Origin: JACKJP01 sp050249695
GTDB lineage: Bacteria; Pseudomonadota; Alphaproteobacteria; Rhizobiales; Tepidamorphaceae
Length of the DNA: 64,000 nt
Reading direction: 5' to 3'
Assembly: GCA_050249695.1 (NCBI GenBank)
Contig: JBFWQA010000002.1
Span: 62,001 to 126,000, forward strand
The notes beneath the pieces were generated by a model, which made no database searches, was not told the origin of the DNA, and was given only the letters and a program-made list of their open reading frames with translations. The stretch's first letter is position 1, and every line of letters begins with the position of its first letter. Positions 16,419 to 24,450 of this stretch are shown here, in pieces. Position numbers and translations under genes: made by a program.

Positions 16419-17729
16419 TTAGAAGGAGCGCTTGGCCTCGAAGACCAGCGTGAAGGCGTCGTTGCCGACCGGGCCGAGCGGCGCCGGAACGTGATAGTCG
16501 ACGTCGACATACTGCACTTCGACACCGAACTGCATGTTGTTGACCGGCGTCCAGAAGACGTTGGCCATCACCTGGAAGACGTCGATGCTGGCCTGGTTCG
16601 CGGTCAGACCGGTGCCGATCCAGTTGCCGACGACGTTGCTCGGCTCAGCAGTTCCATAAGCGACGAACATGCCGGACTTCCACTGCGGAGCCCACTGAAT
16701 GTTGGCACCAATGGCGACAACCCACTCCTCGATCGTGGCGTTGATCGACTGCGTGACCGGGTTCCAGAGGATATCGCCGATGCTGATGCCGCTGTTGGAG
16801 CTGTAACCGTCAGAGTACAAGCCACGGGCCATCAGGGTGACGGCGGAAGTCGCCTTCACATAGACGCCACCTTCGACGCGCCAGCCGAGTTCACGATCCG
16901 CCGTTGCGGCCGTGCCGCCACGATAGACGTTCTGGTGGATACCACCGCCGATCGAGAAGCCGCCCCAGGAACCGGCCCAGCTCAGCTGAGCGACGAGATC
17001 CGGAACTTCATCGCGTTCGTTCGCAGCAGCGAAAGCCGCCGGCGGCGGGTTGAGAACACCACCAACGGCGTTGACCTGCGCAACGAAGCCGGCGGCATAG
17101 TCGCCGTCGATCGTGTGCACCGGATCTTCGACCGCGACGGCCAGCGACATGCCATTGCCGAGCGGCATGGTGTAGCGGACCTGGACCGGACGCGAGCCCT
17201 GACCGGCGAACAGCGTGCCGTTGACGCCATGTTCGGTCAGGTACGGGGTGACGCCGGCCGGGTTCAGCGTGCGGGTCGTCTTACCGAACGTCCAGTTGCC
17301 GAACTGGATGAAGGCGTGACGCAGGTCGAAGGGACCGCCCGTGGAAGCGTTGTTGTCATGGGCCTGCATTTCGATGAAGGCGCGCAGCGTGCCGTATTCG
17401 GTCGTGGAGCGGGCATCGAAGTTCAGACGGCCAAGGGCGTGCATGACCAGCGTGTCACCAGTGGTGTGCTGGAAATCCGAGCCGACATTCTTCCAGGAGT
17501 GGAAGATCGACGAGCCGAGTACGTTGTCCTCGGACACGTTCGCCCAGAACTGGGCGTGGCCACCGACCTTGAAGCAGATATCGGTGCCCGGCAGTTCGAT
17601 GAAGCCGGTGATATCGCACCGGTAGACAGGCTCGCGCGCCGGTGCCTTCGGCATGTCGGCGGCCTGTACCCCGGTAACCAGCAGCGCAGCCGCCGATCCC
17701 AGGAGCAGGGTCTTTTTGTTGATCATCAC
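16419..17729 (-). CDS. Porin 6
   Basis: A 436-residue outer-membrane porin. Signal peptide MMINKKTLLLGSAAALLVTG with cleavage after VQA, mature ADMPKAPAREPVYR, CDITGFIELPGTDICFKVGG, strand HAFIQFGNWTFGKTTRTL and C-terminal FEAKRSF. The middle and C-terminal loops are unlike those of porins 2-5; for example it has a longer loop with VGGVLNPPPAAFAAANERDE. It is the first gene of the array in the direction of transcription and has the longest, most AT-rich upstream region, so it may be the main expressed porin; that last point is inference. Confidence 0.9.
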   Translation of the reverse strand: MMINKKTLLLGSAAALLVTGVQAADMPKAPAREPVYRCDITGFIELPGTDICFKVGGHAQFWANVSEDNVLGSSIFHSWKNVGSDFQHTTGDTLVMHALGRLNFDARSTTEYGTLRAFIEMQAHDNNASTGGPFDLRHAFIQFGNWTFGKTTRTLNPAGVTPYLTEHGVNGTLFAGQGSRPVQVRYTMPLGNGMSLAVAVEDPVHTIDGDYAAGFVAQVNAVGGVLNPPPAAFAAANERDEVPDLVAQLSWAGSWGGFSIGGGIHQNVYRGGTAATADRELGWRVEGGVYVKATSAVTLMARGLYSDGYSSNSGISIGDILWNPVTQSINATIEEWVVAIGANIQWAPQWKSGMFVAYGTAEPSNVVGNWIGTGLTANQASIDVFQVMANVFWTPVNNMQFGVEVQYVDVDYHVPAPLGPVGNDAFTLVFEAKRSF

Positions 17730-17992
17730 TAGGTTCCCAAGAATTTGCCCGCCGACCCCCTGGACGGCGCTGCAGGTGGCAATTGTTCGAGAACCGCCGT
17801 CAACGGCAAGTGAATAGTCCGCCGAAACGACCTTTATTGAAGGGAAAATGGCACAGTGTGGCCAAACAGCAACGAATTCAAAGAATTTATGCGCAAAATG
17901 TCGTGTTTAAGCTGCCGATGATGTGCCTCATTACTCATAAAGACCCGATTCACGTGCAGTAAAAATTCAATAATCGTCGATTTAATCTAATA
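17730..17992. promoter_or_regulatory. AT-rich upstream region of porin 6
   Basis: This stretch is visibly AT-richer than the surroundings (for example 17881-18000) and has no gene. It holds the porin 6 copy of the dyad at 17857-17874 and must contain the promoter; I could not assign -35 and -10 elements with confidence. Confidence 0.5.
17857..17874 (-). promoter_or_regulatory. Porin dyad, copy for porin 6
   Basis: TGTGGC-N6-GCAACG, 128 bp upstream of the porin 6 start; it matches TGTTGC-N6-GCAACA at 10 of 12 arm positions. Confidence 0.4.
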
Positions 17993-18033
17993 TATAAAAA
18001 CAAACAGCCGGCACATTTGCTTGTACCGGCTGT
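17993..18033 (-). terminator. Rho-independent terminator of the beta-oxidation operon
   Basis: Arms ACAGCCGGCAC (18004-18014) and GTACCGGCTGT (18023-18033) pair with one G-T, and the minus strand continues TTTGTTTTTATA. It lies 25 bp after the stop of the FadJ-like gene. Confidence 0.85.
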
Positions 18034-18058
18034 ACGCCATCCCCTATGAATGTAATGA

Positions 18059-20266
18059 TCAGGCTGCTTTCTTTCCTGGCTTTTCCGGATTGAAACGCAT
18101 GTAAAAGCGCTCATCCTTGGCTGCCATTCTGACCAGAAGATCGTTCGGCCGGAATCGCTCTCCGTGTTTCTTCTGAAGTTTCCTGGCCAGTTTGACGAAT
18201 TTTTCTGTCCCCATCATATCGATATAGCTGAGCGTACCACCGGCCCAAGGGGCAAAGCCAAAGCCGAGAATCGATCCGACGTCCGCTTCGCGCACATCCG
18301 TCAGGATGCCTTCCTCGAAGATGCGGGCCGTTTCGAGCGCCTGCGCGACAAGCAGGCGCTGCTTCAGCTCCTCGATGTCGAAGGTCTCCGCGGGTTTCGG
18401 TTTGACGATCTCGGCGAGCCCCGGCCACAGCTGTTTCTTCTTGCCGTCATAATCATAAAAGCCCTTGCCGGCCTTGCGCCCGGCGCGGCCGCGCTTGACG
18501 GCCATTTCCTCCAGCAACGCCTCCTGTCGCGGATCGATCGCCTTCGGGCCGATATCCTTCTTTGTCGCCTGCAGAATTTTCCACGCCAGATCGACCGCCA
18601 CCTCGTCATTGAGCGAAAGGGGACCGACCGGCATGCCGGCCATCCGCCCGGCGTTCTCGATCATCGCGGGCGGCACGCCCTCCAGCAGCATCATGTGCCC
18701 TTCGCGGATATAGGTCATGACCGTGCGGCTGGTGTAGAAACCGCGCCCGTCATTGACGACGATCGGCGTCTTGCGGATCGCGCGGATGAAATCGAGCGCC
18801 GCGGCCAGCGCCGCGTCTCCGGTCTTCCTGCCCATGATGACCTCCACCAGCATCATCTTGTCGACGGGCGAGAAGAAGTGGATGCCGATGAACTTCTCCG
18901 GATCTGCAACATTCTCGGCCAGCGACGTGATCGGCAGGGTGGATGTGTTGGAGGCGACGATCGTATCGGCCGACAGGTAGGGCGCGGCCTTGGCCATCGC
19001 CTCGGCCTTGACGCCGCGGTCCTCGAAGACAGCCTCGATCACGAGGTCGCAGCCTTTCAGCGCCGAATAGTCCGCGCTCGCCGTGATCAGCGACAGGGTC
19101 TTTGATTTGGCGTCTTCCGTCGCCTTGCCGCGCTGGACGGCCTTCGTCATCAGGTCTTCGGTATGGGCCTTACCCCTGTCAGCGCTCGCCTGGTCGCGAT
19201 CGATGAGCACAACCTGGATGCCTGCGCGCGCGGACACATAGGCAATGCCCGCGCCCATGAATCCGGCGCCGATGATGCCGATCCTGCCGAGCTTTGTCGG
19301 CGGCACCTTGGCCGGGCGGCGAGCGCCCTTGCTGAGCGCCTGCATGGAAATGAAGAGCGAACGGATCATCGCCGCGGCCTGCGGGGTGCGCAGGACATGG
19401 GCGAAATAGCGCGACTCGATGCGCAAAGCGATGTCCATCGGCATCAGCAGCCCTTCATAGACCGCCGACATGACCGCCCGGATGCCCGGATAAAGATCGA
19501 AGGTTTCCTTGCGGTAGAGCGCGTTCGCCGCCGCGAAGGTCTGCATGCCGCCGGGGGAGAAGACCGGGCCGCCGGGAAGCTTGAACTTCTCGCGATCCCA
19601 GGGCTGGACGCCCTCACCGCCGCCGAGGATCCATTTCTTCGCCGTGCCGACCAGATCGGCCGCCGGGACGGTCTCATTGACGATGCCCATCGCCTTCGCC
19701 CTGGAGAAGGCAAGTTCCGTTCCCTGCAGCAGCAGCGGCAGGGCATCGATGGGCGCCAGCATGCGCGGCAGGCGCTGCGAGCCGCCGGCACCGGGAAACA
19801 GACCGACCTTGACTTCCGGAAGCCCGACCTTGCCCTTGCTGTCGCTTGCCGCGACGCGGTAGTGGCAGGCAAGCGCCAGTTCAAAACCGCCGCCGAGCGC
19901 GGTGCCCGTCAGAGCGGCGACAACGGGCTTGCCGCAGGTTTCGAGCCTGCGAAACAGCTGCGAGAGCTTGCGGCTCTCGTCGAACAGCATCCGGTTCGCG
20001 GCTTCCGGCTTCTTCGCGGCCTGCTTTTTGAACGTGCCGAGCATATCCTCCAGCATGGTCAGATCGGCGCCGGCGCAGAAACTGTCCTTGCCGGAGGTGA
20101 TGACCGCGCCCTTTATGGCGGCGCTCGTCGCGATCTCTTCGACAATGCCGGCCAATTCCTCGATCGCCTTCAGATCGAAGACGTTCATCGCCCGGTCCTT
20201 CATGTCCCAGGTGACGAGCGCGATCCCGTCCTTGTCGGTCTCAACGGTGAAATGCTGATAAGCCAT
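18059..20266 (-). CDS. fadJ: FadJ/FadB-type enoyl-CoA hydratase / 3-hydroxyacyl-CoA dehydrogenase
   Basis: A 735-residue bifunctional beta-oxidation enzyme. The N-terminal crotonase domain has the oxyanion and catalytic regions DSFCAGADL and ALGGGFELALACHYRVA (about residues 60-140). The dehydrogenase half starts at GIIGAGFMGAGIAYVSARAG (NAD-binding, about 310-330) and contains ASNTSTLPI and GIHFFSPVDKMMLVEV. The C-terminal 3HCDH domains end in a Lys-rich tail. Start at ATG 20266 is preceded on the coding strand by GGGAGGAAG; an upstream extension is not conserved-looking. It is the last gene of a three-gene operon, 20 bp after the thiolase gene. It hydrates trans-2-enoyl-CoA and oxidises the 3-hydroxyacyl-CoA. 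FadJ and FadB cannot be told apart with certainty here. Confidence 0.92.
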   Translation of the reverse strand: MAYQHFTVETDKDGIALVTWDMKDRAMNVFDLKAIEELAGIVEEIATSAAIKGAVITSGKDSFCAGADLTMLEDMLGTFKKQAAKKPEAANRMLFDESRKLSQLFRRLETCGKPVVAALTGTALGGGFELALACHYRVAASDSKGKVGLPEVKVGLFPGAGGSQRLPRMLAPIDALPLLLQGTELAFSRAKAMGIVNETVPAADLVGTAKKWILGGGEGVQPWDREKFKLPGGPVFSPGGMQTFAAANALYRKETFDLYPGIRAVMSAVYEGLLMPMDIALRIESRYFAHVLRTPQAAAMIRSLFISMQALSKGARRPAKVPPTKLGRIGIIGAGFMGAGIAYVSARAGIQVVLIDRDQASADRGKAHTEDLMTKAVQRGKATEDAKSKTLSLITASADYSALKGCDLVIEAVFEDRGVKAEAMAKAAPYLSADTIVASNTSTLPITSLAENVADPEKFIGIHFFSPVDKMMLVEVIMGRKTGDAALAAALDFIRAIRKTPIVVNDGRGFYTSRTVMTYIREGHMMLLEGVPPAMIENAGRMAGMPVGPLSLNDEVAVDLAWKILQATKKDIGPKAIDPRQEALLEEMAVKRGRAGRKAGKGFYDYDGKKKQLWPGLAEIVKPKPAETFDIEELKQRLLVAQALETARIFEEGILTDVREADVGSILGFGFAPWAGGTLSYIDMMGTEKFVKLARKLQKKHGERFRPNDLLVRMAAKDERFYMRFNPEKPGKKAA

Positions 20267-20286
20267 GATCTTCCTCCCGGCCGTCT

Positions 20287-21495
20287 TCAGACGCGCTCGA
20301 TGATGGTTGCCGTACCCATGCCGGACCCGATGCAAAGGGTGATAAGGGCCGTGTTGAGGTCGCGCCGCTCCAGCTCGTCGAGCGCCGTGCCGAGCAGCAT
20401 CGCGCCGGTCGCGCCCAGCGGATGGCCAAGCGCGATGGCGCCGCCATTGACGTTGACCTTGTCGCCGTCGAGATCGAAGGCCTGCATGTAGCGCAGCACG
20501 ACCGAGGCGAAAGCCTCGTTGACCTCGATGAGGTCGATATCGTCGAGCGACATGCCCGAGCGCTTCAGGACCTTTTTCGTGACATCCACCGGACCGGTCA
20601 GCATCAGGGCCGGATCGGAGCCGATATTGGCGTAGGCGCGGATGCGCGCCCGCGGCTTCAGGCCGGCCTTCTTGCCCGCCTGCCTGGAGCCGATCAGCAC
20701 GGCGGCCGCGCCATCGACGATCCCAGAGGAATTGCCGGCATGATGGACGAAATTGATCTTCTCCACTTCCGGATGCGCCTGGATGCCTACGGCATCGAAG
20801 CCCGCCATCGCGGCCATGCCTTCAAATGAGGGGTTGAGGCTCGCCAGAGACTGCATCGTCGTCTCGGGGCGCATATGTTCGTCGCGGTCGAGGATCGTCA
20901 GCCCGTTGATGTCCTTCACCGGGATAACGGAGTTCTTGAAGTAGCCCTTCTTCCAGGCGCGCGCAGCACGCTTCTGGCTTTCCAGCGCATAGGCGTCGAC
21001 CTCGGTGCGGCTGAAGCCGTATTTGGTGGCGATCAGATCGGCGGAGATTCCCTGCGGCATGTAGTAGGCCGGCAGCGCCACGGAGGGATCGACCGGCCAG
21101 GAGCCGCCGGACGCGCCGATGCCGACGCGGCTCATGCTCTCCACACCGCCACCGATCGTCAGGCCGTGCTGGCCGGAGATGATCTCGCCGGCTGCGAAAT
21201 TGACCGCATCGAGCCCGGAAGCGCAGAAACGATTGATCTGGACGCCGGGGACGGAGGTATCGTAGCCCGCCCTGAACACCGCCATGCGGGCGATATCGCT
21301 GCCGGCCTCGCCGACCGGATCGACGCAGCCAAGAACCACATCGTCCACCGTCTTCGTATCGAGATCGTTGCGCCGGCGGATGGCATCGAGCGTCTGCGCG
21401 GCAAGATCCACCGCCGTCACTTCGTGCAGGCTGCCGTCCTTCTTGCCGCGACCGCGCGGGGTGCGGACATGATCGAATATCAGTGCGTCGGCCAT
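20287..21495 (-). CDS. Acetyl-CoA C-acyltransferase (thiolase)
   Basis: A 402-residue thiolase. The nucleophilic Cys lies in INRFCASGLDAVNFAA, the His motif is NVNGGAIALGHPLGATGA and the second Cys is in LCIGSGMGTA near the C-terminus; all three are intact. Start ATG 21495 follows a GGAGGAAAG on the coding strand. It lies in an operon between the acyl-CoA dehydrogenase (111-bp gap) and the FadJ-type gene (20-bp gap), so it most likely does the thiolytic step of fatty-acid oxidation (FadA/FadI role) rather than PHB synthesis. Confidence 0.92.
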   Translation of the reverse strand: MADALIFDHVRTPRGRGKKDGSLHEVTAVDLAAQTLDAIRRRNDLDTKTVDDVVLGCVDPVGEAGSDIARMAVFRAGYDTSVPGVQINRFCASGLDAVNFAAGEIISGQHGLTIGGGVESMSRVGIGASGGSWPVDPSVALPAYYMPQGISADLIATKYGFSRTEVDAYALESQKRAARAWKKGYFKNSVIPVKDINGLTILDRDEHMRPETTMQSLASLNPSFEGMAAMAGFDAVGIQAHPEVEKINFVHHAGNSSGIVDGAAAVLIGSRQAGKKAGLKPRARIRAYANIGSDPALMLTGPVDVTKKVLKRSGMSLDDIDLIEVNEAFASVVLRYMQAFDLDGDKVNVNGGAIALGHPLGATGAMLLGTALDELERRDLNTALITLCIGSGMGTATIIERV

Positions 21496-21606
21496 TCTTT
21501 CCTCCTGAGAGCCCGGCCCCGGTTCGGCCCCGCTTGAACGGGCGGTCCCGGCGGGCATTCGCCTATAGGCCGGCCATCCCGCGCCCGGCGCGGAATACCG
21601 GCAGGT

Positions 21607-23397
21607 TCAAAACGCCTCCGCCGGCAGCGCCATCATGCTGTCGGCGCCGGTCTGGATGCGCGCCAGATGCGCCGCCGTCTCCGGCATCATGCGCTCCATG
21701 AAGAAGCGGCCGGTCGCCAGCTTCGCCTCGAGAAAGGCCTTGTCGCCACCTTGGGCGAGGCCTTCCTGCGCCGCCGCGGCCATCAGCGCCCACATGTAGC
21801 CGAGGGCGACGAGGCCGAAGAGGTGCATGTAGTCGGTGGAGCCGGCGCCGGCATTGTCCGGCTTCTTCATCGCATTCTGCATGAACCACATCGTGGCCGC
21901 CTGCAGATGGTCGGCGCCCTGTTTGAGCGGCCTGGTGTAGGGGGCCATCGCCTCGTTGTCCTTGTGGGCGGCAACGAAGGCGCCGACCTCCTGGAAGAAG
22001 GACATGATCGCGCGACCGCCGTCGCGGCCGAGCTTGCGGCCGACAAGATCCAGCGCCTGTATCCCGTTGGCGCCTTCGTAGATCATGGCGATGCGGGCGT
22101 CGCGCACGAACTGCTCCATGCCCCACTCGCCGATATAGCCGTGCCCGCCATAGATCTGCTGCGCCATCACCGTGTTGGCGAAGCCGACATCGGTCAGCAC
22201 GCCCTTGATGACGGGCGTCAGCAGGCCGAGCATGTCGTCAGCCTCCTGCCGCGCCTTTTCGTCGTCCGAACGGTGCAAAACGTCGGCCTTGAGCGAAACC
22301 CACAGAATGAGCGCCCGCGCCGCCTCGTTGAAGGCGCGCATCTGCATCAGCATGCGCCGGACATCCGGATGCACGATGATCGGATCGGCCTTGGCGCCGG
22401 GGTTCTTGGGGCCGGTGAGCGCACGGCCCTGCAGGCGCTCGCGCGCATAGGCGACGGCGTTCTGATAGGCGACGACAGACATGCCCAAGCCCTGCACGCC
22501 GACCGCGAGGCGCGCCTCGTTCATCATGACGAACATCGCGTTGAGGCCGCGGTTCTCCTCGCCGACGAGCCAGCCGGTCGCGCCGTCATAGTTCATGACG
22601 CAGGTGGCATTGCCGTGAATGCCCATCTTTTCCTCGATCTTGCCGCAGGAAAGCGCGTTGCGCTCGCCGGGATTGCCTGACGCATCGGGCAGGAATTTCG
22701 GAACGACGAAGAGCGAGATGCCCTTTGTTCCCTCGGGCGCACCCTCGATGCGCGCAAGGACGAGATGGACGATGTTTTCGGTCAGGTCATGTTCGCCCGC
22801 CGAGATGAATATCTTCTGGCCGGTGATCCTGTAGCTGCCGTTCTTCTGCGGTTCCGCTTTCGTGCGGAGCAGGCCGAGATCGGTGCCGCAATGCGGTTCG
22901 GTCAGGTTCATCGTGCCGGACCACGCGCCTTCAGCCATCTTGGGCAGATAGGCCTGCTTTATCTCGTCATTCGCATGGGTATAGAGCGCGGCGAAGGCGC
23001 CTTGGGACAGACCCGGATACATGCCCCATGCGAGATTCGCGGACGAGATGAACTCCTGCATGATGGTGTTGACCACGCCCGGCAGGCCTTGCCCGCCATA
23101 TTGCGGCGGCAGGGAAAGACCGATCCACCCGCCGTCCTTGTAGGTGAGGTATGCGTCCCTGAAGCCGGCCGGTGTTGTGACGCTGCCGTCATCGTGGCGG
23201 GTGCAGCCCTGCCGGTCGCCCACCGCGTTCAGCGGTGCGAGCGTCTCGCCGGCGAGCTTTCCGCCTTCGTCCAGAATCGCCTTCAGCACATCCGGGCTTG
23301 CGTCGGCGAAACCCGGAAGATTGCCGTATTTTTCGATCTTCAGAACGTCGTTGAGCAGAAAAAGGACGTCTTCGACAGGCGCATTGTAGGTGGGCAT
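21607..23397 (-). CDS. Acyl-CoA dehydrogenase, long C-terminal type
   Basis: A 596-residue flavoenzyme. FAD and substrate motifs include MNLTEPHCGTDLG and the RHGNATCVMN-type segment (HGNATCVMNYDGATGWLVG), and the catalytic base Glu is in MIYEGANGIQALDLVGR (about residue 440). About 130 further residues form the extra C-terminal domain of the long (FadE5-like) bacterial subgroup. The N-terminus MPTYNAPVEDVLFLLNDVL is typical of this subgroup. It is the first gene of the operon and has two TTACGTTAA boxes just upstream, beside the MerR-family regulator gene. Catalyses the first oxidation step of fatty-acid degradation; chain-length range unknown. Confidence 0.92.
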   Translation of the reverse strand: MPTYNAPVEDVLFLLNDVLKIEKYGNLPGFADASPDVLKAILDEGGKLAGETLAPLNAVGDRQGCTRHDDGSVTTPAGFRDAYLTYKDGGWIGLSLPPQYGGQGLPGVVNTIMQEFISSANLAWGMYPGLSQGAFAALYTHANDEIKQAYLPKMAEGAWSGTMNLTEPHCGTDLGLLRTKAEPQKNGSYRITGQKIFISAGEHDLTENIVHLVLARIEGAPEGTKGISLFVVPKFLPDASGNPGERNALSCGKIEEKMGIHGNATCVMNYDGATGWLVGEENRGLNAMFVMMNEARLAVGVQGLGMSVVAYQNAVAYARERLQGRALTGPKNPGAKADPIIVHPDVRRMLMQMRAFNEAARALILWVSLKADVLHRSDDEKARQEADDMLGLLTPVIKGVLTDVGFANTVMAQQIYGGHGYIGEWGMEQFVRDARIAMIYEGANGIQALDLVGRKLGRDGGRAIMSFFQEVGAFVAAHKDNEAMAPYTRPLKQGADHLQAATMWFMQNAMKKPDNAGAGSTDYMHLFGLVALGYMWALMAAAAQEGLAQGGDKAFLEAKLATGRFFMERMMPETAAHLARIQTGADSMMALPAEAF

Positions 23398-23469
23398 AGC
23401 CGGCAGTCTCCTCACCGTTCCGCGAGCCTTGCCGGCTCGACTTTCCTGAACCGTGTTTCCGCAGCGCTA

Positions 23470-23478
23470 TTACGTTAA
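23470..23478. promoter_or_regulatory. TTACGTTAA box 1, upstream of acyl-CoA dehydrogenase
   Basis: ATTACGTTAAGGGTAT occurs 73 bp upstream of the dehydrogenase start. The same core followed by AAGGG occurs before the regulator gene at 24048. Likely MerR-family operator; see also box 2. Confidence 0.55.
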
Positions 23479-23523
23479 GGGTATGCGAGCGGATATACTC
23501 ATCGTAACGCGACAATATACTGC

Positions 23524-23535
23524 TTACGTTAACGT
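23524..23535. promoter_or_regulatory. TTACGTTAACGT box 2, palindromic
   Basis: Contains the perfect 10-bp palindrome ACGTTAACGT (23526-23535), just after the stop of the MerR-family gene and about 130 bp upstream of the dehydrogenase start. Confidence 0.55.
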
Positions 23536-23539
23536 CAGT

Positions 23540-24010
23540 CTAGCCGTCTTTCGTCATTTTCTCCTTGAGCATGCCCTCGACGATATCACAGGTTCGCGAC
23601 AGCTCCCTGATGGCGATTTCGATCTCGCTCTTCTGCGCTTCCAGTTTCGCCACCTGCTCGCGAAAGCGATTGAGCGACACGCGAAGCTGCGTGACCTGAC
23701 CGTCCTTGAGATCGTACAGATCAAGCATGGCCTTGATGTCGGAAAGCGGAAATCCGACCTTCTTGCCCATCAAAATAAGCTTAAGGCGCGCGCGATCCCG
23801 GCGCGAATACAGGCGGGTCAGGCCGTCGCGGCGCGGATTGAGCAGGCCCTTGTCTTCATAGAAACGCAATGCGCGCAGCGTGGTGTCGAACTCGCGCGAC
23901 AGATCGCCAATGGTGAAGACGGTCTGGTGCGGGGGCAGCGTGCCGGGCTTGCGACCCGTCACTTCGTCGGCAAGCATTTCGGCCGCCAGATCCTCGGTGG
24001 GATGCTTCAT
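23540..24010 (-). CDS. MerR-family transcriptional regulator of the fatty-acid operon
   Basis: A 156-residue regulator. The MerR winged helix starts at VFTIGDLSREFDTTLRALRF (about residue 31) and continues through YEDKGLLNPRRDGLTRLYSR. A coiled-coil dimerisation helix (about residues 110-150) follows. No metal-binding Cys cluster is present, so this belongs with the metabolic MerR proteins such as LiuR, which control branched-chain and fatty-acid catabolism in proteobacteria. It is transcribed in the same direction as the dehydrogenase-thiolase-FadJ genes and lies directly upstream of them. The repeated TTACGTTAA boxes on both sides suggest it controls both itself and the operon; ligand unknown. 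Confidence 0.85.
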   Translation of the reverse strand: MKHPTEDLAAEMLADEVTGRKPGTLPPHQTVFTIGDLSREFDTTLRALRFYEDKGLLNPRRDGLTRLYSRRDRARLKLILMGKKVGFPLSDIKAMLDLYDLKDGQVTQLRVSLNRFREQVAKLEAQKSEIEIAIRELSRTCDIVEGMLKEKMTKDG

Positions 24011-24047
24011 GGGTAACTCCAGATTTCGATGTTGGCCCCAGTCTAGT

Positions 24048-24056
24048 TTACGTTAA
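24048..24056. promoter_or_regulatory. TTACGTTAA box 3, upstream of the MerR gene
   Basis: TTTACGTTAAGGGAAT stands 38 bp before the regulator start, matching box 1 in the core and in the following AAGGG. Position fits autoregulation. Confidence 0.55.
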
Positions 24057-24247
24057 GGGAATATACAATTTCAAATTTTTCCCAACCACGAAACAATGTT
24101 ATCGGCCCGGGATTCCGCATGGCCGGCACGCCCCCACGCGATCATCCGCAGCGCGGTCGCCGGGGCAGCAAGGGCGGCACGCTTTCCTAGGAATAAAATG
24201 CGGCGGCAGTGCGCCTCCCGCCCGGAACCCTGCCGGCGGACAAGAAC

Positions 24248-24277
24248 TTAACCACTTCTTTACCACGATCGTTAACC
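24248..24277. promoter_or_regulatory. CtrA-like box upstream of podJ
   Basis: TTAA-N7-TTTA at 24248-24262 differs at one base from the CtrA consensus TTAA-N7-TTAA, and a GTTAACC half site follows at 24271-24277. It lies about 180-200 bp before the podJ start. Sequence match only; cell-cycle control is inference. Confidence 0.4.
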
Positions 24278-24450
24278 ATCCCACGTGCCGACATCCGGCG
24301 ATTTGCTTGCCGCCCCTCCGAGAATCGCGGGCTCCGGCAAACAGGCGCCGGGCTCGACGGCTACCGTCCGATGCGCGCCGGGACGCCGGCTGCGCCCATG
24401 AGAAAACAGCTTTCCCGTCGCGTTCGCGCGCGGCGGGCCCGGAGATAAAG

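Larger units (their letters stand above)
24011..24450. other. Divergent intergenic region, merR to podJ
   Basis: About 440 bp without a supported gene. It contains the regulator-side TTACGTTAA box (24048-24056) and, nearer podJ, a CtrA-like element (24248-24277). A frame into podJ starts at 24307 but the podJ start at 24451 has a good ribosome-binding site. Confidence 0.55.

Noticed and set aside
14525..17732. Long plus-strand frames opposite the porin genes
   Set aside because: They are antisense shadows caused by the high GC and codon pattern of the porin coding strand, rich in Arg and Gly with no recognisable domain, and the porin frames are fully supported by signal peptides and conserved motifs.
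24307..24450. Longer podJ start at 24307
   Set aside because: The extra 48 residues are Arg-rich and unlike PodJ N-termini, and ATG 24451 has GGAG in the right place.
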